Part shown: one piece after another, positions 27,859 to 36,403 of the stretch | Layout: each line of letters starts with the position of its first letter | Numbering within the stretch: position 1 is the stretch's first letter | Origin: Bacillota bacterium | GTDB lineage: Bacteria > Bacillota > Desulfotomaculia > Desulfotomaculales > Desulforudaceae | DNA length: 64,000 nt | Direction: 5' to 3' | NCBI GenBank assembly: GCA_040757205.1 | Contig: JBFLXL010000003.1 | Location: forward strand, 62,001-126,000 | The notes under the pieces: model-generated | What the model saw: only the letters and a program-made list of their open reading frames with translations | The model's database searches: none | What the model was told of the DNA's origin: nothing | Made by a program: the position numbers and the translations under genes

Positions 27859-28119
27859 TCAGCGGTCGTACTTCAACACCTGTTCCGGTTTCCGGGGGTT
27901 CCACAGGTGGTCGCAGTCGTCGCAGCCAAGGAGCGGCCGGGAGAGGTAAAACCACAGGCTGATCAACCAGAAGAACGGCAGGACGATCCAGAATACGGGG
28001 TAGGCGATGGCGGCCGCAATCAGAAGGACGCAGCCGGTCAGGCTGACCTTTATGAACTTGGCGTACTGGCCGACCCGGACCACGCGGAACGAACGGCACT
28101 TCGGGCACTGCCTATGCAA
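27859..28119 (-). CDS. Zinc-ribbon membrane protein, paralogue
   Basis: 86 aa: CPKCRSFRVVRVGQ at the N-terminus, two hydrophobic helices (residues about 26-60), and GCDDCDHLWN near the end. The layout matches the 24017-24319 protein. ATG at 28119 or nearby. Function unknown; divergent from the aroF leader. Confidence 0.7.
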   Translation of the reverse strand: MHRQCPKCRSFRVVRVGQYAKFIKVSLTGCVLLIAAAIAYPVFWIVLPFFWLISLWFYLSRPLLGCDDCDHLWNPRKPEQVLKYDR

Positions 28120-28252
28120 ATGGGAGCCCCCCTTCTAGATATGGTCACCGGGTGCTTGTCCAGTTAATTATACGCCAAACAAAAAAATTTTGCGAATCGG
28201 GTGGGAATTCGGCAATTAGCCGGGCGAGCCGGACGTGCCGGACGTTTTCCGG

Positions 28253-28281
28253 TTGACAACAGGCTTAAGTCCTGGTATGCT
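28253..28281 (+). promoter_or_regulatory. Promoter for aroF-pheA T-box transcript
   Basis: -35 TTGACA (perfect, 28253-28258), 17-nt spacer, -10 TATGCT (28276-28281). It lies just before the T-box leader. Confidence 0.85.
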
Positions 28282-28309
28282 GTTTTCCAGCAACTTGATC
28301 ACGCAAAGG

Positions 28310-28600
28310 CCGTGACGGGGAAAAGTAAGCGGTGTTTCAGCCCTCCAGGGAGAAGGCGTCGTCGACTGGAAGCGCTTTCAGGGTCTGGTCCGTTGAAGTT
28401 CTCCCCCGAGCCGCCCGGTTGAAAACCGCCGCAGGCGGGCAAGTAGGCCGGAACGGGTTTCCCGCCGTTAAAAGGGAGGGGTATCGGGCGCGTGCGTCCC
28501 GTACCCGGCGCAGAGAGCGGGTCCCTTGACCAACCAGGGTGGTACCGCGGAAGGCCCAAAAGCCTTTCGTCCCTTGTGGGATGAAAGGCTTTTTATTTGC
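28310..28600 (+). promoter_or_regulatory. T-box riboswitch with antiterminator/terminator
   Basis: Stem I base GGGGA...TCCCC (28317-28321 with 28402-28406) holds AGTA (28324-28327) opposite GAAGTTC, so the specifier is plausibly TTC (Phe, 28399-28401). The T-box AGGGTGGTACCGCGG (28536-28550) is followed by the terminator AAGCCTTTCGTCCC...GGGATGAAAGGCTTTTT (to about 28598). Uncharged tRNA binding would favour the antiterminator and aroF-pheA expression. The specifier is my fold by eye and less certain. Confidence 0.88.
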
Positions 28601-28654
28601 GCCGGTTTTGGGAAAGCGCTCCCGTGCCTTATCGAGCGGACTCACGTCGTGGGT

Positions 28655-28720
28655 CTATTGGGGTGGTACCGCGGAAGCCCGGCTTTCGTCCTGAGAGGGA
28701 GGCCGGGCTTTTTAATTTTA
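28655..28720 (+). promoter_or_regulatory. Second T-box antiterminator/terminator, no stem I
   Basis: A second GGGTGGTACCGCGG (28661-28674) is followed by the terminator AGCCCGGCTTTCGTCC...GGCCGGGCTTTTT (28676-28713). Only about 60 nt separate it from the first terminator, so no separate stem I fits. It is a tandem partial T-box just before aroF. Confidence 0.8.
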
Positions 28721-28740
28721 TACAAAGGAGATGCTTAGGA

Positions 28741-29613
28741 ATGATGGGGACGGAAATGGTGGCCGGAACGCTTCCGGCCGGGGCGGCGGGGCGGCCGTAC
28801 CGGCTGGCCGGCAGGGGGCGCGGCGGCGCGAACACGGTGGTCCGGGTGGGCCGGGCGGAGTTCGGCTCCGGTGCGGTGAACGTGATCGCCGGACCGTGCG
28901 CCGTGGAGAGCCGGGGACAGATGGCGGCGGCGGCCCGGGCGGCGGCGGGGTTTGGGGCGAAGGTCCTGCGGGGCGGCGCCTACAAGCCCCGGACTTCTCC
29001 GTACAGTTTCCAGGGTCTGGAGCGCGAGGGGCTCGAGTTGCTGGCCGAGGCCGCGGCGGCGGCGGGCCTGGCTTCCGTAACCGAAGTGATTGACGAGGAA
29101 AGCCTGGCGGCGGCGCTGGAATGCGTGGATATGCTCCAGGTCGGCTCGCGGAACATGCAAAACTTCCACCTGCTGCGGGCCGTGGGGCGGACGAACAAGC
29201 CGGTGCTTTTGAAGCGCGGGTTCTCCGCCACGATCGAGGAGTGGCTGATGGCGGCCGAGTACATCCTGGCCGGCGGGAACAGCCAGGTGGTGCTGTGCGA
29301 GAGGGGTATCCGCACTTTCGAGACCTACACCCGGAACACGCTGGACTTGAGCGCCGTGTCCCTGGTCAAAGAATTGAGCCATCTGCCGGTGATCGTCGAC
29401 CCGAGTCACGCCACCGGAAGACCGGAGCTGGTGGCCCCGATGTCCCTGGCGGCGGTGGCGGCCGGGGCGGACGGAATCATCGTCGAGATGCACCCGGAGC
29501 CCGACAAAGCCCTCTGTGACGGCAAACAGTCCCTGGACCCGGCCGGGTTCGGCCGGCTGATGCGGGAAGTGGAAATCATCGCCCGGGCGTTGAACCGGGG
29601 CCTTATGGATTGA
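28741..29613 (+). CDS. aroF: DAHP synthase (AroA-beta/KDO8PS type)
   Basis: 290-aa TIM-barrel enzyme for the first shikimate step (PEP + erythrose 4-phosphate to DAHP). Family motifs: [58 protein letters not shown]. The ATG at 28741 follows AAAGGAG; an N-terminal stretch of about 35 residues is Gly/Ala-rich and not the usual ferredoxin-like domain, so allosteric control by that domain is unlikely. Followed by pheA after 84 nt under the tandem T-box leader. Confidence 0.94.
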   Translation: MMGTEMVAGTLPAGAAGRPYRLAGRGRGGANTVVRVGRAEFGSGAVNVIAGPCAVESRGQMAAAARAAAGFGAKVLRGGAYKPRTSPYSFQGLEREGLELLAEAAAAAGLASVTEVIDEESLAAALECVDMLQVGSRNMQNFHLLRAVGRTNKPVLLKRGFSATIEEWLMAAEYILAGGNSQVVLCERGIRTFETYTRNTLDLSAVSLVKELSHLPVIVDPSHATGRPELVAPMSLAAVAAGADGIIVEMHPEPDKALCDGKQSLDPAGFGRLMREVEIIARALNRGLMD

Positions 29614-29697
29614 GACAGCCATACCGTACGCGGCACCACTTAGGATGAAAATCACCTAAACCGCCGCTATGTATTTTCGGAGTAGGGGTGACAACAA

Positions 29698-30816
29698 ATG
29701 GAAACCATCGCTTATCTTGGGCCGGAGGGCACCCATTCGGAGGAGGCTGCTTCCCGCTGGGCGGGCGGGCGGCCGATGCTGCTCCGCCCACTGCGGTCCC
29801 TAGTCGAGGTGTTCAAAGCGGTGGACGGCGGGGATGTGGAGTGGGGGTTGGTGCCGGCGGAAAACTCAGGCGAGGGTTCGCTGGGGCTGACTCTGGATCT
29901 TCTGGCCCATGAGGCCGGCCAGGTCCGGATTTGCGGGGAGGTGGTGCTGCCTATCCGGCACCATCTGCTGGCCCGCCCGGGGGTGAGCCCGGAGCGGGTC
30001 ACGCGGATCATCTCCCATTCCCAGGCGCTGGCGCAGTGCCGGGCGTACCTGGCCGAGGGCTTTCCCGGGGCCGAGCTGGTGGAGGCCACCAGTACCGCCG
30101 AGGCGGCGCGGGTGGTGGCGGAATCGGGCGAACCGTGGGCGGCGTTGGGCACCCGGAAAGCGGCGAAACGGCACGGCCTTTCGGTGTTGGCGGATGACGC
30201 GGCCGACTACAAGGAAAACGCCACCCGCTTTTTGGTGATCGGGCGGCGGGGTTGCCGGACCGGGCCCGATGACAAGACCTCGGTCCTGGTCGCGGTCGAC
30301 GGCCGCCGCCCGGGTTCCCTGTACCGCCTGCTGGGCGAGTTCGCACGCCGGGGCATCAACCTGACGCGCATTGAATCACGGCCGGCGAAGACCCGGCTGG
30401 GGGAATACGTGTTCTTTATCGACCTGGAGGGACATCCCGGCGAACCGGAAGTTGAGGCGGCACTGGCGGGTGTGCGGGCGCAAAGCAGCTCTTACAAGAT
30501 CCTGGGTTCCTACCCGGCGGACGGCGCCCCCCGGGGGCCGCGGGACCCGTTGTCTTCGGGCCTGGAATCGATCCGGGCCGAAATCGACGTGACGGACAGC
30601 CAGATTGTGGCTCTCTTGGCCGAGCGGGCCGAACTGGCGCGTCAGGCAGGCAAATACAAGAACGGCAGGCCGGTGCGCGACCCGGAACGGGAAGCGGAAA
30701 TCAAGGAACGCCTGCGGGCGCTGGCCGTCAAAAAAGGACTCGACCCCGGTATGGTGACTGGAGTCTATGACTTGTTGCTGCCTTATTTCGTGGAGCTGCA
30801 GGGCGGTCCCGGTTAG
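29698..30816 (+). CDS. pheA: Prephenate dehydratase - ACT - chorismate mutase fusion
   Basis: 372 aa. Prephenate dehydratase at residues 1-180 (METIAYLGPEGTHSEEA, then GEGSLGLTLDLL, and TRFLVIGR), an ACT domain (PGSLYRLLGEFARRGINLTRIESRPAK), and at about residues 285-370 an AroQ chorismate mutase helix bundle (LESIRAEIDVTDSQIVALLA, then ELARQAGKYKNGRPVRDPER). Known P-proteins usually have the mutase at the N-terminus; here it is C-terminal. ATG at 29698 has GGGGTGA upstream. It makes phenylpyruvate from chorismate and is likely feedback-sensitive through ACT. Confidence 0.92.
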   Translation: METIAYLGPEGTHSEEAASRWAGGRPMLLRPLRSLVEVFKAVDGGDVEWGLVPAENSGEGSLGLTLDLLAHEAGQVRICGEVVLPIRHHLLARPGVSPERVTRIISHSQALAQCRAYLAEGFPGAELVEATSTAEAARVVAESGEPWAALGTRKAAKRHGLSVLADDAADYKENATRFLVIGRRGCRTGPDDKTSVLVAVDGRRPGSLYRLLGEFARRGINLTRIESRPAKTRLGEYVFFIDLEGHPGEPEVEAALAGVRAQSSSYKILGSYPADGAPRGPRDPLSSGLESIRAEIDVTDSQIVALLAERAELARQAGKYKNGRPVRDPEREAEIKERLRALAVKKGLDPGMVTGVYDLLLPYFVELQGGPG

Positions 30817-31013
30817 TAGCCTGTGTGAGAAATCAGGCTTCTCAAAAGCGTTCCCCACGGAGGCCCTTCTGGATATGTTGTTTGTGCAATGGTTACATCG
30901 CTCGGGTGGCATTTTGAACCGGCATTCACCACTTGCGGCACACAATCGCTGTAGAAAAGTATATTCCCAAAGGCGGCTAGTCCTTGCGGCCCCGCAGCAC
31001 CGGCTTGGGTGCA

Positions 31014-31196
31014 CTAGCGGCCCTTGCGCCCCCGGGGGCGCCCGTACGCGCCGGCCCGGAACATCGCGAACGCGAGTCCGACCAACAACCCGAGCGACAA
31101 ACCGATGAGAATCGGCCCGATGCCGACATCCATGACGAAGATCCCGTAAACAGCCAGCGCCATAATGGCGAAAACCACGACGATGGTTCTGGACAT
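31014..31196 (-). CDS. Small membrane protein, unknown
   Basis: 60 aa with two hydrophobic helices (residues about 4-21 and 26-46) and a basic C-terminus YGRPRGRKGR. ATG at 31196 is preceded by a G-rich GAGAGGGGGGG. No family recognised. It is convergent with pheA; the 200 nt between them hold no recognisable gene. Confidence 0.55.
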   Translation of the reverse strand: MSRTIVVVFAIMALAVYGIFVMDVGIGPILIGLSLGLLVGLAFAMFRAGAYGRPRGRKGR

Positions 31197-31260
31197 TCGG
31201 AATTACCCCCCCTCTCTCCCCCACGATTCCGGGCGGATCTTCTTTCCTCAAAGCATATGC

Positions 31261-31379
31261 TAACACAACGAGTTGGAGACGGGCAAACTCATTTGCCCCG
31301 CTTTGCGGCTGTGCAGATTGAATGCTGAACTGCGTAACACAACGAGTCGGGGGCGGGCAAACTCATTTGCCCGCCCCCG
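31261..31379. repeat. Two 38-bp direct copies with strong hairpin
   Basis: Copies at 31261-31298 and 31335-31372 (74 bp apart) begin TAACACAACGAGT and end GGGCAAACTCATTTGCCC. The second forms a perfect 14-bp stem CGGGGGCGGGCAAA / TTTGCCCGCCCCCG (31348-31379). Confidence 0.85.
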
Positions 31380-31389
31380 TTCATCCACC

Positions 31390-31475
31390 CTGATAATCCC
31401 CTCTCCCTCTGGGAGAGGGTTAGGGTGAGGGGTATTTTCATCCTTCCGATGGTGCTGCCAGGGCGGCATGGTTGT
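31390..31475. repeat. Dispersed MITE-like repeat, copy 2
   Basis: Second copy of the 12319-12405 unit (CCCTCTCCCTCTGGGAGAGG ... ATGGTTGTCT), with about ten differences over about 85 bp. Confidence 0.85.
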
Positions 31476-31553
31476 CTGCTTTACACTTACCTACCGCCCG
31501 CCCCCGGGGCCGAAACACCCGAGCCTATCCAGGCGACCGGGCGGAAAAGCCGG

Positions 31554-32246
31554 TCAGTCCTGCACGTCCCCGGCATTTGGTTGCCCGGCCGGCGGTTGGG
31601 GCTGGGCCGGCGGTTGGGGCTGGGGCTGCGGTTGGGGCTGCGCCGGGGCCCGGGGTACTTGCACCGCGGGCTGTCCGATCTCGGCCAGGATGAGCGGCCG
31701 CAGGCGCGGGTCGCGGGCCATATCCCGGATCAGGTCCCTCATCTGATTCTGGGCCATCATGTCCAGCACTCCCTGGCGGGATTCGGATTGCCTGAGGATG
31801 TTGCCGGCCGCCGATTGGAACCGGGGCAGGGTGAACAAGCGGTGCGTGGCGTTGACCGTGTTGGTGTTCACCATAATGTCGGTCACGTTGTCCTGCATTC
31901 GGGGTTCGTCGAGCATCGCGGCGAAAGCGGCCTGCATCCGGGCCGTGGACATGATGCCCATCCAGGGCTCGCGCATCTGCGGTGAACTGAGGATGTCGGC
32001 CACGCGGTCCCGGTTGGCGGGATCGGTCAGGTACGCGGCCACCTGCGCCTGGGTTGGCTGCCGGTCGGCCGGGGGGCCGGGGCGCGCTTCGGGCCCGGGG
32101 CCAAAGCGCGCACCGGACCAGAAACCGATTAGCAACGCGACCGCGATGGTGCCGACCAGGAGCACGATCCACCAGCGGGTGTCGAGACCTCCGGGCAATC
32201 TCGGCCGCCTGGTCCGCTCAAATCTTTCATCCTGCTCTTCGGGCAT
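31554..32246 (-). CDS. GerD-like membrane protein
   Basis: About 230 aa: an N-terminal membrane helix (WWIVLLVGTIAVALLIGF), a central set of short repeated helices with the pattern L-x-x-P-x-M/R-x-x-x-x-x-I-M (residues 75-185), and a Pro-Gln-rich tail. Such repeated helices match GerD, which organises germination receptors; GerD is usually a lipoprotein, while here a membrane helix replaces the lipobox. ATG at 32246 is preceded by AAAGGTGGG. A GerD role is inference. Confidence 0.5.
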   Translation of the reverse strand: MPEEQDERFERTRRPRLPGGLDTRWWIVLLVGTIAVALLIGFWSGARFGPGPEARPGPPADRQPTQAQVAAYLTDPANRDRVADILSSPQMREPWMGIMSTARMQAAFAAMLDEPRMQDNVTDIMVNTNTVNATHRLFTLPRFQSAAGNILRQSESRQGVLDMMAQNQMRDLIRDMARDPRLRPLILAEIGQPAVQVPRAPAQPQPQPQPQPPAQPQPPAGQPNAGDVQD

Positions 32247-32360
32247 TATTGGACCCACCTTTCCTGCTTTTTAAGGCTATGGTTCCTCTCCCTTCCCACA
32301 CTTATACCACCCCAAAAAGGGGAACAAGAGGGACAATCCCTCAGCGGGAAAAAGGTGGTG

Positions 32361-32383
32361 AAAAAGGTGTCTAACACCTTTTT
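32361..32383. terminator. AAAAAGGTGT hairpin in a divergent intergenic region
   Basis: AAAAAGGTGT-CTA-ACACCTTTTT, terminator-like in both directions. As it lies between divergent starts, it may be a repeat or an attenuator rather than a gene end. Confidence 0.5.
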
Positions 32384-32443
32384 CTCGTCCTGGGGGGTGG
32401 GGGTTGACTTTCGCCGGGCCGGGCAAAATGATAACCTGATAGG

Positions 32444-33790
32444 GTGAAAGCGGGGCGTATTTCTTTGAATTGGCGCCGGGTGCTGGTCATAACCTTGATA
32501 CTGGCCGCAGCCGGGGCAGGCGGCGGGCTAATCTTTAAGGAGGGGCGGCCGACGATGGCGGATGTCCGGGTGCCGGAAGTAACGGCGGAACCCGGCGGCT
32601 TGGCGCGCGCCTTTGAGGTTTTGCCGGGCGAACGGTTGCGGCAGCAGGATGTCCGGGAGATCGAGCTGGCCTTTGGGCTGGGGGCCGTGCATTACCCGGA
32701 GGCTCCCGCGGACATGTTCATCCTGGGGGGCACGGCTTACGTCGCCGGCCTGGGAGAGTCGGCCCGCACGGCCGGTGTGCTGGTGAACACCAAACACGCC
32801 CTGGGATTGTACCGGGGTGCCGCACCGAGCACAATTCTCCACCTGCCGGAGGGCGGGTCCGGCGTGCCGCTGGAGACAGTTCTAGATCACGCGGCGGGCG
32901 ATTTCGAGGGAGCGGTGCTTATTTTCGGAGTGGGCCGCTTCCCGGCCGGTCCGCCGGAGCGGATCCGGCCCGCGCTCCCTGACGAAGGGCTTGTTTTTCT
33001 GGCCTTCCGGCCAGGGCCAGGTGCGCCGGCGGAGTCCTGGCGGCTGCAAGGGATGCGCACCACGCATCTCCCCGGAAGGGGTCCCGCCGGTACGGCGGGC
33101 GAAGTGCTGGCGCGGGCCCGGGAAGCGGAACCGCAGGCTTTTACCGGGCTGTCCGCGGACCGCCGGGCGGTGGAGTCGGTCTTAATCGTCTACCGGCTGG
33201 AGGCCGTGGAACCGGCCGGCGGCTTTATTGAGCCGCCCCTGGTGGACCTGGCCGCCCTCGACCCCACGATCCACCTGGACATCCGCTACGCTGGAACGCG
33301 CAATTTCGCAGGCTTCCCCATATACAGCGCCCCGCGGGCCTACCTGGTACTGCCGGAGGCCCAGCGCTTGACGCGGGTCAACGCCCGGCTGCGGGAACAG
33401 GGGTTCGGATTGAAAATATACGACGCCTACCGTCCGCTTTCCGCGCACGCCAAGCTGTGGGAACTGGCTCCGGACAAGAGGTTCTGGGCCGATCCGGAAC
33501 GCGGGTCCCGGCACAGCCGGGGGGGAGCGGTGGACTGCACCCTGGCGACCCTGGACGGCCGCGAACTGGAAATGCCGAGCGATTTTGACGATTTTACCCC
33601 CCGGGCCCACCGGGATTACCGGGACGCGCCGGAGGCGGCGCTCCATCACCGGGCCGTTCTGGAACAGGCCATGTCCGCGGAGGGTTTTGTGCCGCTGGCC
33701 AAGGAATGGTGGCACTTTGACAGCCCGGTCTGGTGGAAGTATCCGCTGCGGGACGTGCCATTGGCCTCTAGTAGTGCCCATTCGGTTTGA
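32444..33790 (+). CDS. VanX-like D-Ala-D-Ala dipeptidase with extra N-terminal domain
   Basis: 448 aa. N-terminal signal/membrane helix (WRRVLVITLILAAAGAGGGL), a region of about 220 aa with no recognised domain, then an M15D dipeptidase domain: LDIRYAGTRNFAG, YDAYRPLSAHAKLWE, zinc motif SRHSRGGAVDCT (SxHxxGxAxD) and late EWWHFDS (catalytic Glu and zinc His). VanX/DdpX hydrolyse free D-Ala-D-Ala. No vanA/vanH nearby, so wall recycling rather than glycopeptide resistance is more likely. GTG start at 32444. Confidence 0.85.
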   Translation: MKAGRISLNWRRVLVITLILAAAGAGGGLIFKEGRPTMADVRVPEVTAEPGGLARAFEVLPGERLRQQDVREIELAFGLGAVHYPEAPADMFILGGTAYVAGLGESARTAGVLVNTKHALGLYRGAAPSTILHLPEGGSGVPLETVLDHAAGDFEGAVLIFGVGRFPAGPPERIRPALPDEGLVFLAFRPGPGAPAESWRLQGMRTTHLPGRGPAGTAGEVLARAREAEPQAFTGLSADRRAVESVLIVYRLEAVEPAGGFIEPPLVDLAALDPTIHLDIRYAGTRNFAGFPIYSAPRAYLVLPEAQRLTRVNARLREQGFGLKIYDAYRPLSAHAKLWELAPDKRFWADPERGSRHSRGGAVDCTLATLDGRELEMPSDFDDFTPRAHRDYRDAPEAALHHRAVLEQAMSAEGFVPLAKEWWHFDSPVWWKYPLRDVPLASSSAHSV

Positions 33791-33888
33791 CACCGGCGGC
33801 CGGGTGAAAATATACTTTTGTGGTAGTGTTTTGTTGAGCAACAGGCAGCCGTTCCCGCGAGCTGCTTTTTCCATGACTCCGGACACGG

Positions 33889-33911
33889 AAAAAGGGGCCA
33901 GGCCCCTTTTT
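33889..33911. repeat. Palindrome AAAAAGGGGCCAGGCCCCTTTTT
   Basis: Perfect palindromic element 100 nt after the VanX-like gene; the same sequence recurs at 57504-57526 and a related form at 57680-57716. Likely acts as a terminator. Confidence 0.85.
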
Positions 33912-33921
33912 CCCAGCGCTT

Positions 33922-34035
33922 ATGCGGGGATGAAAATATCATCCAAGATTCTATTTTCGGAGGAGTCACTCACGACGATTCATCGTCGCTCATGCGGGGA
34001 TGAAAATATCATCCAAGATTCTATTTTCGGAGGAG
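33922..34035 (+). repeat. 44-bp direct repeat with embedded ribosome site
   Basis: Identical copies at 33922-33965 and 33992-34035, 26 bp apart. Each contains the hairpin GATGA-AAATA-TCATC and ends TTTTCGGAGGAG; the second copy supplies the ribosome site of the gene at 34043. Confidence 0.92.
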
Positions 34036-34042
34036 GGACGGC

Positions 34043-34594
34043 GTGGTGGAGGCCTGGACCGGCATACTGCTGGGGTACCTTCTAATCTTTTTCGCCCGGG
34101 TGGCCGATATGTCCCTGGGCGTCATCCGGATTCTCCTGTTGACCAGGGGGGGCAAGTGGCAAGCCAGTTTGATCGGCTTTCTGGAAGTCACCATTTTCAT
34201 CATGGTCCTGAACTTTGTTTTACAAGATGGACTGACCGATCCGGGGAAGATCGTCGCCTACGCCGCCGGGTTCGCCACCGGGAACCTGGTGGGTGCCTTC
34301 GTAGAGGAACGGTTGGCGATGGGCTTTGTGAGCCTGCAGGTCTTTCCACCGGTGACGCAGGTGGACGAACTGACCGCATTGTTCCGCAAGGAGGGGTTCG
34401 GGGTTACCCTGGTGACCGGTGAGGGCCGCGACGGCCACCGCAAGATCCTGTTTCTCTTCATGCAGCGCAAGAACCTGCCCCGCGCCTTGAAGGTTTTGAA
34501 CGGGCACGATCCCAAGTGCTTTTTCAGTGTTTCCGACGCCCGGAGCATGCGCGGGGGGGTCATTCCGGGCAAAAGCGTCATCCCGGGGCGGTAG
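34043..34594 (+). CDS. UPF0316 / DUF2179 membrane protein
   Basis: 183 aa with three N-terminal membrane helices (RVADMSLGVIRILLL, then WQASLIGFLEVTIFIMVLNF) and a cytosolic C-terminal DUF2179 domain (FGVTLVTGEGRDGHRKILFLF). These features match the UPF0316 (YebE/DUF5698) family; function unknown. GTG at 34043 has GGAGGAGG upstream, provided by the direct repeat. Confidence 0.88.
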   Translation: MVEAWTGILLGYLLIFFARVADMSLGVIRILLLTRGGKWQASLIGFLEVTIFIMVLNFVLQDGLTDPGKIVAYAAGFATGNLVGAFVEERLAMGFVSLQVFPPVTQVDELTALFRKEGFGVTLVTGEGRDGHRKILFLFMQRKNLPRALKVLNGHDPKCFFSVSDARSMRGGVIPGKSVIPGR

Positions 34595-34676
34595 CGGCCG
34601 GGAGACCGTGCGGGTATGGACGCAAAATGCCTGTAATCAGCCGGACAACAACGCCCCGCGTGGCACTTATTATAAG

Positions 34677-36398
34677 TTATGGCCCTGGCCCTTCGTTTTC
34701 CGCGGCCGGGAGGGTGAAGGAAAAACTCGCGCCTTCACCCGGGCTGCTTTCAACCGCCACCTCGCCGCCTTGCGCCTCGACGATCTGCCTGACGATCGCG
34801 AGTCCCAGACCGGTGCCTCCGGACTCCCGGGCGCGGGATTTCTCGACCCGGTAGAAACGCTCCCAAACGTGGGGCAAGTCTTCCGGCGGGATGCCCGGCC
34901 CTTGGTCCCGGACGGTGACCGTGATCCGGTTATCCGGCCGCCGCTCGGCCGTGACCGTGATCACCCCGCCCGGCGGGGAGAAACGGGCGGCGTTTTCCAC
35001 CAGGTTGGTCAGCACCTGCTCCAGCCGGCTCTCGTTCGCCGGGAGCGGCGGCAGGTCCGGCGGCACCTCCCGCCTGACGGCGAGCCCTTTTTCGGACAGC
35101 GGGGCCTGGAGCCGGGTCTCCAGCCGGTCCAGGATTTCCGGAAGCTCCACGGCGTGCAGTTCCCAGTCGGTGCGGCCGGCCTCCAGCGCCGCCAGGTCGA
35201 GCAGGTCCTGCACCAGCCGGTTCATCCGCAGGCTCTCCCCGTGCGCGACCCGCAGGTAGCGGCCGGCCTCGGCTTCCGAAATTACCCCGTCGATCAGCCC
35301 TTCGATGATCCCCTGGATGGCGGTCAGCGGCGTGCGCAGTTCGTGGGAAACGTTGGCCACGAAATCGCGGCGCATCTGTTCCAGCCGGCGCAGGGCGGTA
35401 ATATCTTGGATTACGGCCACAGCGCCGAAGACCGCGCCGTCTCCATGGCGGAGCGGCGTGCACTGGGCCAGCAGGTGAACTCCGTCCAACTCCATTTCAA
35501 GTGCGCTCCGTTCGCCCTTGGCGAGCACTGCTTCGAAAAGGGCGGTCAGTTCGGGGACGGTGCCGTTTTTCAGGTAGCTCCGGGCGGGAGCATTGGTCAG
35601 GATCACTTCGCCGCCGCTGTCCACGGCCACCACGCCCTCGGCCATGTTGGCCACCACGCTCTCCAGTTTCCCTTTCTCGCGGGCCAGTTCGCCGATTGAG
35701 CGGTCCAGGGAGCCGGCCAGCAGGTTCAGGTTTTCCGCCAGTTGCCCGATTTCGTCCCTTCTTTGCAGCGGCACCCGCCGGTCGAAACGACCCCGGGCCA
35801 TGTCCACCGAGACCCGGCTCATTTCCAGGATCGGTTCCGACAGGGAGCGGGACAGCCGGAAGCTTAAGCCCATGGCCAGGAGCACGGCCACCCCGGCCGC
35901 GGAAAGGGTGATCCGGCGCACGGCCGTGACCGTGGCGTCCAGGTCGGACACGGGCGCGAACACCAGCACCGCCCCGGTGACCTCGCCGTCGTGGCGGATG
36001 GGTGCCGCCACCGCCAGGACTTCCTTGTCGATGTGGGGCACGTACCTTCGGGTGGCCGTGGTCTCACCCGCCAGGAGCCGGGAGCACTCCTCGGGGCCGA
36101 GCCAGGAACGGGGACCCGGGCCGCGGCCGGGGTGCCGGGCTTCAATCTGCCGGCGGTCGAGCACCACCAGCCGTTCTTCGAGCATACTCAGCAGATGCCC
36201 GCCGGGACGCAGGCGCTGCCGGTCCTCCTCCGCGGCCAGGATCCCGGCCCGGGCTTGCGCCTCCCGGAGCAATTCCGTTTCCCGGGCGGCGAAGTAGTAG
36301 TCGGCGAACAGGTACGCGGTCGCCAGGTAAACTACGACGAGCGTAACGACGATTACGGCCAGGTACGAGCCGAAGAGCCGGCCAAAAATGCTGGACAC
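34677..36398 (-). CDS. PhoR/ResE-type sensor histidine kinase
   Basis: 573 aa. Two membrane helices (residues about 8-32 and 165-185) flank an extracytoplasmic sensor region, followed by HAMP, a PAS-like domain (VVAVDSGGEVILTNAPAR), HisKA with FVANVSHELRTPLTAI, and HATPase motifs (NLVENAARFSPP, DQGPGIP, FYRVEKSR, GGTGLGLAIV). It follows the response regulator by 5 nt, so they form one operon. Signal unknown; the next gene on the other side is unrelated. Confidence 0.94.
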   Translation of the reverse strand: MSSIFGRLFGSYLAVIVVTLVVVYLATAYLFADYYFAARETELLREAQARAGILAAEEDRQRLRPGGHLLSMLEERLVVLDRRQIEARHPGRGPGPRSWLGPEECSRLLAGETTATRRYVPHIDKEVLAVAAPIRHDGEVTGAVLVFAPVSDLDATVTAVRRITLSAAGVAVLLAMGLSFRLSRSLSEPILEMSRVSVDMARGRFDRRVPLQRRDEIGQLAENLNLLAGSLDRSIGELAREKGKLESVVANMAEGVVAVDSGGEVILTNAPARSYLKNGTVPELTALFEAVLAKGERSALEMELDGVHLLAQCTPLRHGDGAVFGAVAVIQDITALRRLEQMRRDFVANVSHELRTPLTAIQGIIEGLIDGVISEAEAGRYLRVAHGESLRMNRLVQDLLDLAALEAGRTDWELHAVELPEILDRLETRLQAPLSEKGLAVRREVPPDLPPLPANESRLEQVLTNLVENAARFSPPGGVITVTAERRPDNRITVTVRDQGPGIPPEDLPHVWERFYRVEKSRARESGGTGLGLAIVRQIVEAQGGEVAVESSPGEGASFSFTLPAAENEGPGP

Positions 36399-36403
36399 TT
36401 GTC

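Noticed and set aside
28597-28740. An N-terminal extension of the DAHP synthase starting at 28597
   Set aside because: It would run through the second T-box terminator; the ATG at 28741 with AAAGGAG is a better start.
33922-34035. Possible CRISPR array (two repeats with a spacer)
   Set aside because: Only two copies, 44 bp long with a 26-bp spacer, and a ribosome site inside; no cas genes. A simple direct duplication explains it.
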